The notes: generated by a model from the sequence alone, not told the origin. 64,000 nucleotides of DNA from Podocnemis expansa (GCA_007922195.1 ML682059.1:16273940-16337939); one strand, 5' to 3'. Shown: positions 45,842-57,309, counted from the stretch's first letter. A program made the numbers and translations.

Positions 45842-48800
45842 CCACTTAGTTTCTCAAGGCTGTTGTGAAGGTGCGTTCATTAATGCTTGAGAAGGAATCG
45901 TAAACTTTGATGAGAACACCACACAAATGCACCATAATAATAATAAATGAGCAGAAATAAATTACTAATTTTGTACGTAGTGAAAGGTTTGAATGCTCTG
46001 AGTAAATAACACACAGGCTAACACTGAATGATGAGTATCGAAGGATATATTGAACAATAACCCATTTACTGAGATATATCTGGACCACCTTCTCAGAGCC
46101 TTTCCACAAAAATATGTCAATCTGAGGGTAACACTCAGCATGGAAAATCTCAGCCAAAATGGCTAGATAGTTTGGCAGATTTGTAAGCAACTTAAAATGA
46201 GCCATATTACGGAATTTGCTGGACACCCTCAACTAGCTGCGCTGGCTAAAATTTAAAAATAGAAATGAGGGTTAGGGAAAATGCAAAGGAATTTCAGGAG
46301 CTGTTATTTTGTTTATATTCAAACTTACTTGTATAAATCAGAAGTAACACCTCTGAAGTCATGGAGTTGCACTGGTGTGAGATCAAAATCAAGCCTTATA
46401 ATAAACTAATTTCTTATTTGCTGGATTCAGCCTTAACTATGGGGCATTGTATTGGTATATACCCAATATACGTTCATGTGTACAAATGTCTTGTGATATA
46501 TTTTCTACAAAAATTACCAGTTTATATTATTTGCAAATCTTAAATAATATAAAACAATGTATTAACTGTTGTGTGTTAAGCCACATAGTGTCTTTTGCAT
46601 ATGTATTTGATGTTTTATCTGATGAAGAAAGCCTGTTTGTGCCTAATACTGTTCCCTGGAGAAATTGTTCAAGAACTGTTCATCCTTGTGAAAAGATTAT
46701 TTCAATATCAGTGAGACTTATCTGCTATGTAAGTGCCAGATGAGTTAGAAAGCTCCTTGAGGGCATTTTATCAGGTGCTCTTACTCAAAAGCAATGGTCT
46801 CTAGGAGAGTGGAAAGTAGGAATATAGTAGCCTGGACTTCCCAGTTTAAATCAAGGTGTCTTGGGAACTTTGCTTGAATATTTTTAATGTAATACAAAAT
46901 GTATCCATGCCTCCTTACCCTCCTCCATCCCTGACATGCTACCGGTACAAGAGCTAAAACATATATTACCTCTATTTTAGTTTAGTTAATTCTGTTTCTC
47001 TTATATATGGGAAATAAACTTGTATGTTTTAAAGAACTGATTTTCACTCACTTCAACATTTATTCTTCTTTACAAATTTCTTCATACCCTACTCTGCCAC
47101 TGATATATATGGGATACTAGTTCTCATGTATTACAGTAGGAAATGCACACTTTAACTAATAGATGAATTTGGCCCTTTAGGTTTGCATCCTTCAGGAATA
47201 ATTTTAGGAATATTGGCAGAATTAAGATGTGAAAAGGTTTCATGCCCAGTGTGTTATGACTGTAGAATATTATGGGGTAAGTTGGATACACATTACGTAA
47301 AAGACAGGAACTAGATATTTTTAATCCTTATGAAAACCTGTGTGTGTGGGGGGGGTGTGGGTGTGGGTGTGGGTGTTAGTCAAATTGAAAACAAAATGTA
47401 GAAGAATCAAAGACATAAACAGTGGACAAAGGATAAGAGGCATCAGAGGATAATATTTAAAATCAAATTTAAAATTTATGATTTTTTTAGACATCCATTA
47501 GGATTTGATTCTGTTCCGCCTGATGCAAGTGGAGGAACATTGAACCTTAGTTTCTTCAACTGTAAAATGAGATTTTAATTTTTACTTGCCTCTCTGGTGG
47601 TATGTTTAATTTTTCTGTATTTGAAATAACTTGAGATTCTTGGGTAGAAGGAACTATAGTCCCCATTCTACTGCCCCTTCCCAGTTTTAAGGAGTAACCA
47701 CACTGCTATGTAAGTAGTACCAATGGTCTTCACGAAACTACTTGTGAAATAACACTAACAGTGAAAAATTATTATTAATATTATTTATTACAAATAGGAA
47801 CATATTTTTGACAAGTTAAGCTCACTGAAAAATCTTTCCAAAAAAAAATCTGTTTGTTTGAGGAAGCGGGACCTTTCAGCAAGAAAATGGAACGGCAGAG
47901 GGAAAGAGAAAGAAGAGTTTTAAAAACCTGCCCACCAATGTTTTCCAAAATGTATTTAGATGTTTTATAATAAGCAAAATAAACAATTACAGGATTGCTT
48001 TTTGGTATATTATCCAAGAAAACAAAAGGGTGTGTGTATGCTCTAAAGAAAAGTGATATAACTAAGTCTGTCATAATTCAGACTTTTTGTTATTTTGATA
48101 TAAATCCATGTGTGAACACTTGTATTTCACACCAAGAATGTCCTATTTCAATACAATTTAAGTTGATTTCTTACCATTTTAAGTTACAGATGTTTCTTAT
48201 TCTGAAATTAGAGTTCATATGTAGACTTGAAGTGAAATAATACAGGTGTAAATTAAAAGCGGTTTCATTATCTTGATTCTTGTTTGTGTATTATAAGCTG
48301 AGGCAAACCAGAAAAAAACAAACAAGTTTATTATGTAGTTTAAAATATAATAAAGTTCAGATGAAAGTGAAAAAGAGGAAGGAAAAAAAAACCTGAGGTA
48401 GAAGAAGCTGTCTTAACAGCTGCTATATATAAGTGTATATATCATTTGTATTCCTGATGTTGGTTTCTTAATATTTCGGCTGCCTATAGGGCAATTTAGA
48501 AAGTATGGAAGATTATTCTTAGCTTTATTCAGATTGCTGTGTGGAAGCTAATAGAAGTCTATGCATTATGAATAGTTTAATCAATTCACTGGGAGTTTAG
48601 TCCATATCCTATTTTTATGCAAATTTGGGTTTTATTTAAGGTAGGAGTGAGTCGATCATTGCTTACTCGTATAGATCCAAATGTGTATGGATCACACTAC
48701 ATCTTCCTCTGCACTAGGAAATAGTTATAGTCCAGTTCTCTTCAAAATTACCTGACACTTTACCACTGAGTTCAGTGGGAATAGGATTAGTCCCAATACA

Positions 48801-49319
48801 AACCCTGAGCAAAATTTTCAAACTTGGGTGCCAAAGTTGGAGACTTAAATCCATAATTGGTCATTTAAATAAATGGTTGGTTGGATTTTTAAAGATGCCT
48901 TTTGCCTGTGGGGACCCTGCTGTGTGCTCCTCCTGGTGTGCCTGGCCTGCTCTGATGAAGCATGTCAGAAGGCATCTTTACACTTTGTTGTGCTATCTGG
49001 TTCCATCATATTTACTTTATCCTACTTCTGAATTCTGATTTGGCTAATGCTTGTAGCATAGGAATATCTTCTCATGACACCCTGGTTTGTAATTACTTTA
49101 GGCACCAGCGATAAATAGTAATTATCCTATTTATAGGGTAGACAGAACACAGAGTTTCCAAATCCCATTTCAGTGAGGGAAGAGTATCTTCAGATACAGA
49201 TGGGCTGATCTAATGGGGTGGGGGGGCTTTAAATTAAGTTCAACAGGGGCAGGAGACATGAGATCAAGTGAAGTGTTGAAACTGGGGGGAGGGCAGGAAT
49301 GCAGGAAATTATATTATGG
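45842..49319. other. Intergenic, AT-rich, nothing recognised
   Basis: No gene. A 128-codon minus-strand frame at 45846-46232 has no recognisable domain. Simple repeat at 47340-47376. Confidence 0.45.
47340..47376. repeat. (GTGTGG)n simple repeat
   Basis: Imperfect GT/GTGGGT repeats with a run of eight G. Confidence 0.9.
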
Positions 49320-49409
49320 GCCAGAGTGAATATGGAAGGGAAATCTAATAAGCATTCTAGATATCTACACTAATACAGGAAGCATGGAGAGTAAACAGGA
49401 AGAACTAGA
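49320..49409 (+). mobile_element. CR1 LINE, start of endonuclease domain (left piece)
   Basis: Translates in one frame as LDIYTNTGSMESKQEELD, the start of the CR1 ORF2 endonuclease. The sequence resumes at 51789 after an intervening hAT element. Confidence 0.75.
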
Positions 49410-49544
49410 CAGAGGTATCAAACTCACTCAATGTGGAGGGCAGGGCACCTGACATTGGCCATGTGTCTGCACGGGCTCCTCTGATGGAACTTTTCAGTAG
49501 TCACTCTGGGGGTTCCCTGTGCTCACAGCCAATCAGAACTCTGC

Positions 49545-50059
49545 TACAGTGGAGTCTTCTTCTATCCAGCTCCTGAATTCAGCCTCAGAAGGTTCAACGC
49601 CAGCTCCGCCTGGACTTCCTTGTGAGGTCCTCCCTCCAGGAAGGTCCCAGGAAGTGCCAGTCAGCAGTGACTCGCAGCCAGTGTGGACATTAGAAGGTTT
49701 ATTAGCAATCAAGTTCACACAGCAGTCAGGGTGTGTCAGATTAACCAGTGGGTACAGTAGTAAACCCCCAGGATGAGGACGTTCATGCCCTGGGGCTTCT
49801 TCCCCTTAGAATTTGTTCCCATCTCCTTTCTCCTCTCCTAGCCCTTTGTTCTCCTTACCGGGCCCCTCAGTCTAAACCAGCCACAACCTATGTGACCGGC
49901 AGGGGGGTCCAGGTAAGGTCTGCCTAAAAGTCCCTCCGCCTTATAATAATCACACACCCAGGTCCCATCACCAGAATACAGGAACAGAAAAGAATAGAAA
50001 TTGGGGTATCACGCATGACATCCTAAACTAGCTCAAGAAAGCTTTCCCACTTCATCACA
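49545..50059 (-). mobile_element. Endogenous retrovirus-type LTR
   Basis: On the minus strand it starts TGTGATGAAGTGGGAAAGC, has a TATA-like TTATAAGG about 115 bp in (near 49940) and an AATAAA poly(A) signal at 49703-49698, followed by GAGTCACTGCTGACTGGC as in reptile ERV LTRs. Directly upstream in its sense (50060-50076) is a purine-rich AAAAGGTTGGGGAGC, a plausible polypurine tract, so this would be a 3' LTR. The left boundary near 49545 is approximate. Confidence 0.65.
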
Positions 50060-51000
50060 GCTCCCCAACCTTTTCCCCAGCCACATGTGGGAGAAAGAAA
50101 AGGTTAAAATAGAAACAATAAGTAGAAACACCTAGATGTTGGCTTAAGGTCTCATGAAGCAATTCAACACTGGGGCTGACTGGCATGTACAGTGGGCCTG
50201 AACTGAAGGTATGGACATGAAACAAATTGTGAAGTTCAACTTTACTGGAATGGGCAAGAAACAAGCTGAAGTTGTAATTGTAAGTATGAAAAATGGAAAA
50301 GTGCTTGAAAGGTGGGAGATATTGGATCAGCCTATCACCAAAGAGCTGAGGGTCAAACCTGATACCTTCATGGATGGAGATGTCCAGTGATGCATGGACC
50401 TGTCAAATTGATGGGTGGCATCAAGAAAGGTGTATGTGGACCAATCATGGTAAATATGGATCCTGAAGGGCGTTGAGTCAGAAGGTCTGAGTAGTATAAG
50501 AATAAGAGCCCTGGAGCATAAACTTTGGGGGTGACAGCATATCCTGCTGTCAGTTGAACTCTTCCATTGCTTTGAGAGCACCAATGCTGCCAACAAATCT
50601 ATTGATATGGATTATTTGCCATAGTGCTATGTTGCAATAAAGCCTAGGCTGGCACCTTCGCTCGTACAGACAGCTGTGGTTGTGTTGGTTTCCTCGATCA
50701 TGTTGCATCAGTTTACCTCCTGCACAGAGTACGCCTAGGCTCCAAATCACTGAGCAAACTGAGTTCTCACTAGAGATTTGACCCAAAGGTAACCCAAAGC
50801 ATTAACCAAATAACATCTCAGTTTAGGATCACCAGGCTAACTCAGTTCCTGCTTAAGATCCAAACCAGGCCCTAGATCACTGGGCTAACAGCGTTCCCAC
50901 TAGAGATCTGAGCCAGGGGTAATCTTGAGGGAGCACATCTTTGAAGACTCACACATCCATTCACACATGGCAGCCAAAGTAATATTAGTGCTGGACACAA
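50060..51000 (-). mobile_element. Possible internal remnant of the same endogenous retrovirus
   Basis: Lies where the 3' internal region should be for a minus-strand provirus. The minus strand has several open pieces (50264-50055, 50596-50327, 50786-50550) broken by stops and frameshifts. No motif is clear enough to name a retroviral protein. A 3-unit degenerate repeat lies at 50743-50925. No 5' LTR is found. Confidence 0.3.
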
Positions 51001-51788
51001 AACAACACTGATAAGAACACATCTTGCCTGATGTACCTGACCACACTCTCCCAGGTGTACAACACCATGTTCAGAGTGGCAGGGGCTCCTCTTTCCCCTT
51101 CCCAACCCCACAGGCATGCCAACACTTTATCTTTTTCCTGCCCTGTGGGCTCTCCTACCCCATACTGGCTCCCTGGTCCATTCCTCTGGTGTGCAGTTTC
51201 CAGAGCCCCCACTTCTGAATGTTGGCTCCCAAACCCCTTCTCTTTCCAATTCCCCTACCATGTGGTGTCAGGCAATCAATCTCAGTCACAGGCAGGCTGG
51301 GCTCCTGCCTCCCTCTTTTCTTCCCCCCCCTACTGCCCATTCACTGTCAGTTATTCAGCATGCTGGCCTTTGGTTGGCTTGTTTGCCACATGGGTCCCCC
51401 ACTTTTTCCTTTTCTTATTTGTGATTTTTGCTTTGTTCTGTCAATCAGATTTGCATACTTACTGACTGACTGACAGTGAACAGTTGGAGTGGTGGGTGGT
51501 GCGGTGGCTGTCCAGAGCACAGCCCAGCCTGCTGTGACTGAGACTCTCTGATTGGTTTGACTGGAGCACTTATTTTGTTCTCCCTCTGTCTGTAACTTGG
51601 ATCATGTGAGTGAGTCAGTGTATGTGTGCTGCACACACCTGGTCCTGTTGTCCTCTACTGGCAGTTGTGTTTGCTCTTTACAGCTGCTGCAGATAGCTCT
51701 CAGGAACAGCCCAGGCAGCAGCTCCACAGACTGGATCAGTACCATCAGTGGGCTGGAACTGGTCCATGGACCATGATTGACACCCCTG

Positions 51789-52497
51789 GTCTAGTAAATG
51801 AATGCAACTACAACATAGTTACAGAACTTGGTGGAGTTATTCACATAAGTGAAATATTGGTATAGAAGAGTACAAAATTGTTGAGGAAAGACAGTCGGTG
51901 AAAAAAAGAAGGTGTTGCATTGTATCTCAAAAGACATTTTTTTCACTGTTATTCAAAGCAAAGAAGGAGGCAGACCTGTTGAAAGTCTGGGTAGGGATAA
52001 AAACCAAGTCTGATGTCATGATATGGGTCTACCATAAACCAACACAAAGAAGAGATGGATAAAATTCTTATACACAGTTTACAAAATCATCCAAAACCAG
52101 GGCTTGGTGGTGATAAGGGACTTCAACTATACAGAAATCTGTTGGGAAAATACTGTGGCATAGCACAGGTTATCCTATAAGTTCTTCAAATGCACTAAAA
52201 ACCACTTTTTTATTATAGATGATGGAGAAGGTGACTAGGGGAGAGAATATTCAAGATTTGAGTCTAACAAAAAGGGTAGAACTAATTGAGACTCTGAAAG
52301 TGACAGGCAGCTTGGATGAAAGGGATTATGAAATTATTTATTTTATGATTCCAAGAAATTATAGGATGGAAAAAAGAGGAGTAAAGACAGTGAACTTCAA
52401 GAAGGCAGATTTTAGTAAAGTCAGAGAATTGGTAGGTAAGATCATATGAGAAGCAAATGTAAAAGTAAAAAGGAGCATCTGATAAAGAGAGAGTTAT
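51789..52497 (+). mobile_element. CR1 LINE, endonuclease domain (middle piece)
   Basis: Continues the 49320-49409 reading. Recognisable are LVNECNYNIVTELGGV, a GVALYLKRH-like segment near 51914, VVIRDFNYTEICWEN at about 52110-52155 (endonuclease GDFN motif region) and VKTVNFKKADFSKVRELVGK at about 52381-52440. Stops and frameshifts are frequent. Confidence 0.8.
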
Positions 52498-52582
52498 GAA
52501 GAGGGAGTTTCTCCCATGAAAGCTCGTGCAATAAATAAATTTGTTAGTCTTTAAAAGTTCCACAGGACTCCTTGTACATTCC
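52498..52582 (+). mobile_element. Insert with hammerhead-type core inside the CR1
   Basis: GAAGAGGGAGTTTCTCCCAT then GAAAGC: a perfect 5-bp stem (GGGAG/CTCCC) with a short loop, followed by GAAA, as in a hammerhead stem II and conserved core. Then AATAAATTTGTTAGTCTTTAAA and TTCCACAGGACTCCTTGT, shared with the right arm of the 42312-42525 repeat. It interrupts the CR1 between the ADF..LRELVG region and the following WLTR-like region. Confidence 0.55.
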
Positions 52583-52735
52583 TGGAGAGGTGTTGTTATG
52601 GGCATGAGAGCAAACCAAACCAATATGTAGAAAAGCTAAAAAGAATAGTAAGAAGGCATTCTGGATTAACCAGAACTTTGATGACTTGAAACTTAAAAAA
52701 AAAAAAAAGTCAATGTAGATACTAGATTGAATGAC
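52583..52735 (+). mobile_element. CR1 LINE, post-endonuclease piece
   Basis: After the insert the CR1 reading resumes with a YVEKLKRIVRRHSGLTRTL-like segment (about 52627-52685), the linker region that in intact CR1 precedes the reverse transcriptase. Confidence 0.6.
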
Positions 52736-52759
52736 ATGAATGAATGATGGACATGCCAT

Positions 52760-52873
52760 TGAAGTATGCGCAGGTTAGACAAACCCCTGTCAGGGATGGC
52801 TTAAGAGGGAAGTTGGTTCCGGCATGAGTGCAAGAGGACTGGACTCTTGTGGTTCCTTCCAGTTTCTATGAGT
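52760..52873 (+). mobile_element. CR1 LINE 3' end
   Basis: CCCCTGTCAGGGATGGCTTA..GAGGACTGGACTCTTGTGG..CCTTCCAGTTTCTATGAGTCTATA is the CR1 3' UTR with its terminal octamer-like repeats. The reverse transcriptase between 52735 and 52760 is absent, so the copy carries a large internal deletion. Confidence 0.75.
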
Positions 52874-53169
52874 CTATAGTCCATTACTTCTTTTTTGTGT
52901 GGGCTTTTTAGGAAACTATTGCTCATGAGCCTGTCTGTGGCTTTCGTCACCATATTAACTAAGTGTCTTAGTTAAGAACTAAATCAATCAGTCTGACTTG
53001 TCAGAGGTAAGTTTCTTTATTCTACAGTATAACCTTTTAAGGAAATTTGAGGCAAATTAGACAGAATTTGAGAGATTTCTGTATTCAGACGTTAGATCAC
53101 TCTTTGCACATTTCTCTAACTGTTTTGGCCAGTGGAGTGGGGCGGGTGACTTGTCATATATTCAATAGG

Positions 53170-53720
53170 TTTCTCAATAAATTCCATAGATGTTGATTGG
53201 AATGAATAGACAAGGTTTTAAAAATCGGTGGCTCAGAAAAGTATGTAGGAGTCATGATGCAAAAAACAACCAAACATGAGCTCTTTATATAATTTGGTCA
53301 TGAAAAAAAGAAAATGTAAGCTTTCAATCTATAAGCAGAGGAATGCTGAATAGAAGTTATAAGGTGATATTACCATTGCACACAGTGTTAGTGAAATCAT
53401 TACTGGAATTCAGCATCCTGATCTAGCTTTCATACTTTAAAAAGGGTACTGACAAACTGAAAAAAGGTTCAGAAAAGAGCTATTAAAATGATTTAAAGTC
53501 TGGAAAACCTGCCTTACTGTAAGAAACTAAAGAGGAACTATTTATTTAATTTGTTCTGGACATATTCAAGAGTTGATGAACATGCTTTATAAGTACATAC
53601 ATGAGAGAAGAATTTGAAGAAGAGAGAGATCCTTAATTTAAGAGACAAAAGTACAAGATCAGATGCAAGTCTCCAGTAGGCAGAGGATATCACAAAAGAG
53701 GGAGGACAGAGAAACACAGC
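53170..53720 (+). mobile_element. Old L3/CR1-type LINE fragment, RT C-terminal region
   Basis: Highly decayed. VQKRAIKMI followed by an LENLPYCKKLKR-like region at about 53470-53535 matches the LEKVQRRATKLV..L..L.Y..RL segment at the end of LINE ORF2. Many stops. Confidence 0.5.
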
Positions 53721-53787
53721 CCAGGCATGAAGAGAGAGACAGAGAAAGAGAAAAATGGTTTTAGTTGCTAGAGCCATGGGCTATCTT

Positions 53788-54402
53788 TAGAGCCCTGCAG
53801 ATCTGTGGATATCCACACCTGCAGATGTGGTTGCGGATAATTGCAAACCCATTGCTATGGATTCATCCATGGATACAGATTTTATTTTTATCTGCCCAGG
53901 GTGCAATCATTGCCGTAGCTGCTGCTATGATCTGGGTCAGCAGCACACAGGAGAACAAGGAAGCACTCCAGACAATCTTAGCTCAGCTCTGATTGTGATC
54001 TGCCAGCCTATCAGAATCTCAGTCACAGCAGACTGGGGCTTGGAGAGTCACTGTTCACTGTCAGTCAGAATGTTGGCATATGATTGGCTGATTCCTTATG
54101 ACTTCCCTGCTCATTTCTCCATTTTCCATTTGCAGTTTGCATTCCATGCTGGCAATCTGAGATTTCACTGGTGGCCAAGGAATCTTGCACAGCATGCGAA
54201 CCATGAATAAGAAAAGGAAAAAGTGGACAGGACCTATGTGGGAGATGAGTCAGTCAAAGGCTAAAATGCTGACGGTGAGCCCAACCTCAGCTGCAGATGT
54301 GGTTATGGATCTAGGTAAAACATGGCATGTGGATCATGGACTGGATAGATACTGTCACTGAGTAGATACGGATCCAAATTTTTGTATCAGTGCAGGGCTC
54401 TA
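53788..54402. mobile_element. Non-autonomous hAT element (TAGAGCCCTGCA termini)
   Basis: 615 bp with perfect 12-bp inverted ends TAGAGCCCTGCA, flanked by 8-mers GCTATCTT (53780-53787) and GCAATCTT (54403-54410), 7 of 8 matching. Subterminal regions carry repeated GGATNCA/TGGATAC motifs on both sides, likely transposase-binding. A diverged relative lies at 18193-18839. No transposase. Confidence 0.9.
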
Positions 54403-54410
54403 GCAATCTT

Positions 54411-54810
54411 AGCAGGTGAGCTGGCTTAAATGCCACAAGAACAGTCACAGCTGAGGATTCCAAGCAGAGGGAGGCACATATTTCTGGCCTAGCTGCCAGA
54501 TGGACCAGGTCAGCCACTTAGGCACCAAAACCCCTCTCCTCTCTCCATCCATCTCCTCACAATTTCAATCCTGACTATATAAGCAGCTCCTTGCTCCACA
54601 TGCTGGATTTTGAGAATCCTCTTCTTAAGTGCTTAACTCTCTGCATGTATTGTATGTGCAGCCTGGATGCCTAAATAGATTCTAAGAATTCTACTAAGCA
54701 GCAGGCCACTTTCACGTTAGATGTGTAAATGCTGCATTCAGCAACACCCAAATACTTCTGAGTATCAGAACCTATATCCCCACAGTCAGCAATGCTATCT
54801 GAGCATTGCA
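54411..54810. other. Intergenic, nothing recognised
   Basis: No gene or repeat identified. Confidence 0.4.
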
Positions 54811-55785
54811 AGAAAGAACACCAAAATAAAGACAGGGGATTTCAGGTAGGCAGACTTTAGCTCACTCAGAGAGCTGATAGGTAGGATCCCATAGGAGGCA
54901 TGTATAAAAAGAAAAACAACTGAAAACAGTTGGCAGTTTTTCAAAGAATCAGTATTAAGGGCAGAAGAACATATTATTCCAATGCACAGGAAAGATAGAA
55001 AGTATGGCAAGAGACCACCCTGGCTTAACCAGGACATTCTTAGTCATCTAAAAATGAAGAAAGAGTCCTACAAAAAATAGAAACTTGGAAAAAACCCCAC
55101 AAAGAATGACACAAATAATGCAGTTATGCAGGAGAAGAATCAGAAGGCCAAGGCACAAACTGAGGCCAAACTAGCTGAAGGCATAAAGTGCAACAAAAGA
55201 ACCAATTTTCTAAATACATTAGAAACAAGAGAAAGGCGAAGGACAGCAAAGGTCCATTACTCGACAAAGAGGAAAAAACTGTAACAGAAAATATGGAAAT
55301 GGCAGAGGAACTAAATGATTTTTTTGGTTTCAGTCTTCACCAAGATGGTTGGTGGTGACTGGATGCCTGACATAGGGGAGGGCAGTAAAAATGGATAGGA
55401 TCAGAAGCAAAAATAGGGAAAAACAAGTTATATGTCATCAAGTCGCCAGGGCCTGATAATATGCACCCTAGAATACTGAAGGAGGTGACTCAGGAGATAT
55501 CTGAGCCATTGGTTATTATCTTGAAAAATCATGGAAGACTGGAGAGGTCCCAGAGGACAGGAAAAGAAAAAAAATTATAGTAAGGGCAACCCAGGGAATT
55601 ATAGACCAGTCACTTTAACCTCTGCACCAGGAAAAATAATGGAGCAAGTAATTAAGGGATCCTTTAGCAAGCATCAAGAAGAGAATTAGATGCTAAGTGA
55701 TAGTCAGCATGGATTTGTCAAGAACAAATTGTGTCAAACCAACCTGACAGCTTTCTATGATGGGGTAACAAGCCTTGTGCATCAA
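54811..55785 (+). mobile_element. CR1 LINE, endonuclease end to reverse transcriptase start
   Basis: Order as in CR1 ORF2: ADFSSLRELIGR region (about 54850-54890), a [23 protein letters not shown] linker (about 55018-55075), SPGPDNMHPRILKEVTQEI (about 55446-55500), GNYRPVTLTSAPGKIMEQVI (about 55592-55650, RT motif region) and DSQHGFVKNKLCQTNLTAF (about 55697-55755). Several stops. Ends at about 55785 next to a MITE-like fragment. Confidence 0.85.
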
Positions 55786-55789
55786 CCTA

Positions 55790-55950
55790 ATTGTATCAAT
55801 CATGACTCTGTGCCACTCATTCAGGTAGTGTTACTAAATTAGCACATAAAGACACTTTTGTCAATGGGAGCCAAATTTAAGTGAAGCTGCAACATAAGGC
55901 AGCTTATGCTGATCTAACCCCATAGTGCAGACCAGGTCTGAGTTACTTTA
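55790..55950. mobile_element. MITE fragment abutting the CR1
   Basis: Contains AGGCAGCTTATGCTGATCTAACC and ends ATAGTGCAGACCAGGTCTGA, like the right end of sauropsid MITEs ending AGTGTAGACAAGGCCT. It interrupts or terminates the CR1 at the ..VTSLV codons. Confidence 0.4.
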
Positions 55951-56895
55951 TACCTAGCCACAGTGCAGAGAGCACATCTCCTAATAAATCTAGTAGTGGA
56001 TATGTGAAAAGAGATCAGTTTCTTATTTCCTCACTGAATCTAAATTAGTCTCACAGCTGGAGAGAAATCAGTGGGTGATAATGACCTAACAACCTCTAGC
56101 ACTAAAAAATATGACCTCGAGTTCATTGATGAGAATATATAATGAAGAGTTCTCATCTCATGAAAAGTGCTAATGCTATGGGAGGTCTGGGCCACCTTGA
56201 GCAGTAAATCTTTTAAAATTTTAAAGAATCAGTATGTGATGGGTCACATAACAGGATTTTTAGGGGACTTTATAACACACTTTACATTATCTCAAAAGGA
56301 AATCTCAAAAAGGAAAGAAGTTATTTCAAATTTTAATGTTTATGCTGCACATTACAATAAAATTGGAACCAACATTTTAATATCTATTTTATTGTATCAT
56401 ATATTCCAAATCTATTTCACTTATTCATACCTAATTCCCCTTACCCTACCTTTTTGGGAAAGAACATTAAACTTATTCTTGTTGAAGTCAATGGGAAACT
56501 CCAGTTGACGTCAATATGAAATGGAATAGAGCTCTGTATCTGTGCATTAGACATATGCGTATAAAAATTTTCACAAACCATTTTTAAGTCATTCCCTGGC
56601 AAAATGCAGCTTGATACTGGATTTAAGAAAGATATGGCTCAGTCAGCATCTAGTGGCAAGGAGGAACAGTGACATTTTCCAACTGAAAACAATAATTATT
56701 CTAACTATTTAGATGTAGTGACTTAATTAAAAGCCACTGAAGTTTAAAATCATCCCTGCAGAATGCAATCATAGCTCCACTCAAACAGGCCAAACACTAA
56801 GAGAGAAGATGAAAATAAATGGACCACTTTACCTTGAATGGTCAGTTAGATTATGGGCTACCTGCTTATGGAAAAGTATCTGTTCAACCTTGTAT
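55951..56895. other. Intergenic, nothing recognised
   Basis: AT-rich, no gene or repeat recognised. Confidence 0.45.
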
Positions 56896-57010
56896 TTAGC
56901 CAGAAGTGAAGAAGGGGCTCTGTGTAGCTCAAAAGCCTGTCTCAGTCACCAACAGAAGTTGGTCAAATAGAGGATATTATCTTACTCACCTTGTCCCCCG
57001 ACATTTAAGA
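56896..57010 (+). mobile_element. Repeat with hammerhead-type core, second family
   Basis: AGTGAAGAAGGGGCTCTGTG then TAGCTCAAAAGCC, followed by ACCAACAGAAGTTGGTCAAA and ACTCACCTTGTC. In the family consensus known to me the core reads CTGAAGA..GCTCGAAAGC, fitting hammerhead CUGANGA and GAAA. Here the core is mutated (CTGAAGA to GTGAAGA, GAAA to AAAA), so this copy should be inactive. Confidence 0.5.
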
Positions 57011-57309
57011 AGAAATTCTCAGATATATATTATTTTTGTTGGTAAAAGATATAGCTTGACTTTATGTAGCAGTGACACAAGAACTGTACTAAGCAGAGAA
57101 ACTGTAATAAAGTCACGGTGAAAAGCATACTAAAGAGAAGATGTATACAAGCATCTGCAAAGGGTTAGGATGTCACTAATGACTTCTATAGTCTCCCAGT
57201 CCTACACAGCTCCCCTTCAGTCCTGCTAGGGAAAGTTAAAGAAGACTTAAATAAAACATATTAGGTTTATCTTCCAGATAGAAGAACCCAATAAATGATG
57301 TGTGAAGCT
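57011..57309. other. Intergenic, nothing recognised
   Basis: May include the 5' continuation of the gypsy element, but no motif is clear. Confidence 0.3.

Larger units (their letters stand above)
49410..51788. mobile_element. hAT element inserted in a CR1, itself carrying an ERV LTR
   Basis: Left end CAGAGGTATCAAACTCACTC and right end ATGATTGACACCCCTG are inverted hAT termini of the CAGGGGTGTCAAACTCA type. On both sides the CR1 endonuclease reading continues (..KQEELD before, LVNECNYNIVTE after), which fixes the insertion. The 8-bp target duplication is decayed (GAACTAGA / GTCTAGTA). The element is enlarged by an LTR and adjoining retroviral-like sequence. No transposase domain is seen. Confidence 0.7.

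Noticed and set aside
45846..46232. 128-codon minus-strand ORF with hydrophobic segments
   Set aside because: Low-complexity, AT-derived composition, no recognisable family, no splice or promoter context.
47985..48245. Possible extra copy of the palindrome MITE (TGTGTGAACACTTG near 48112)
   Set aside because: Only one end-like motif, no palindromic core, no partner end.
50490..50645. Plus-strand LTR with TATA-like AGTATAAGAATA and AATAAA at about 50634
   Set aside because: Weak: no defined TG..CA ends, and the neighbouring well-supported LTR at 49545-50059 is on the minus strand.
51116..51465. Pro/Ser-rich plus-strand ORFs suggesting a secreted protein
   Set aside because: Inside the hAT/ERV nest, C-rich composition, no conserved residues recognised.
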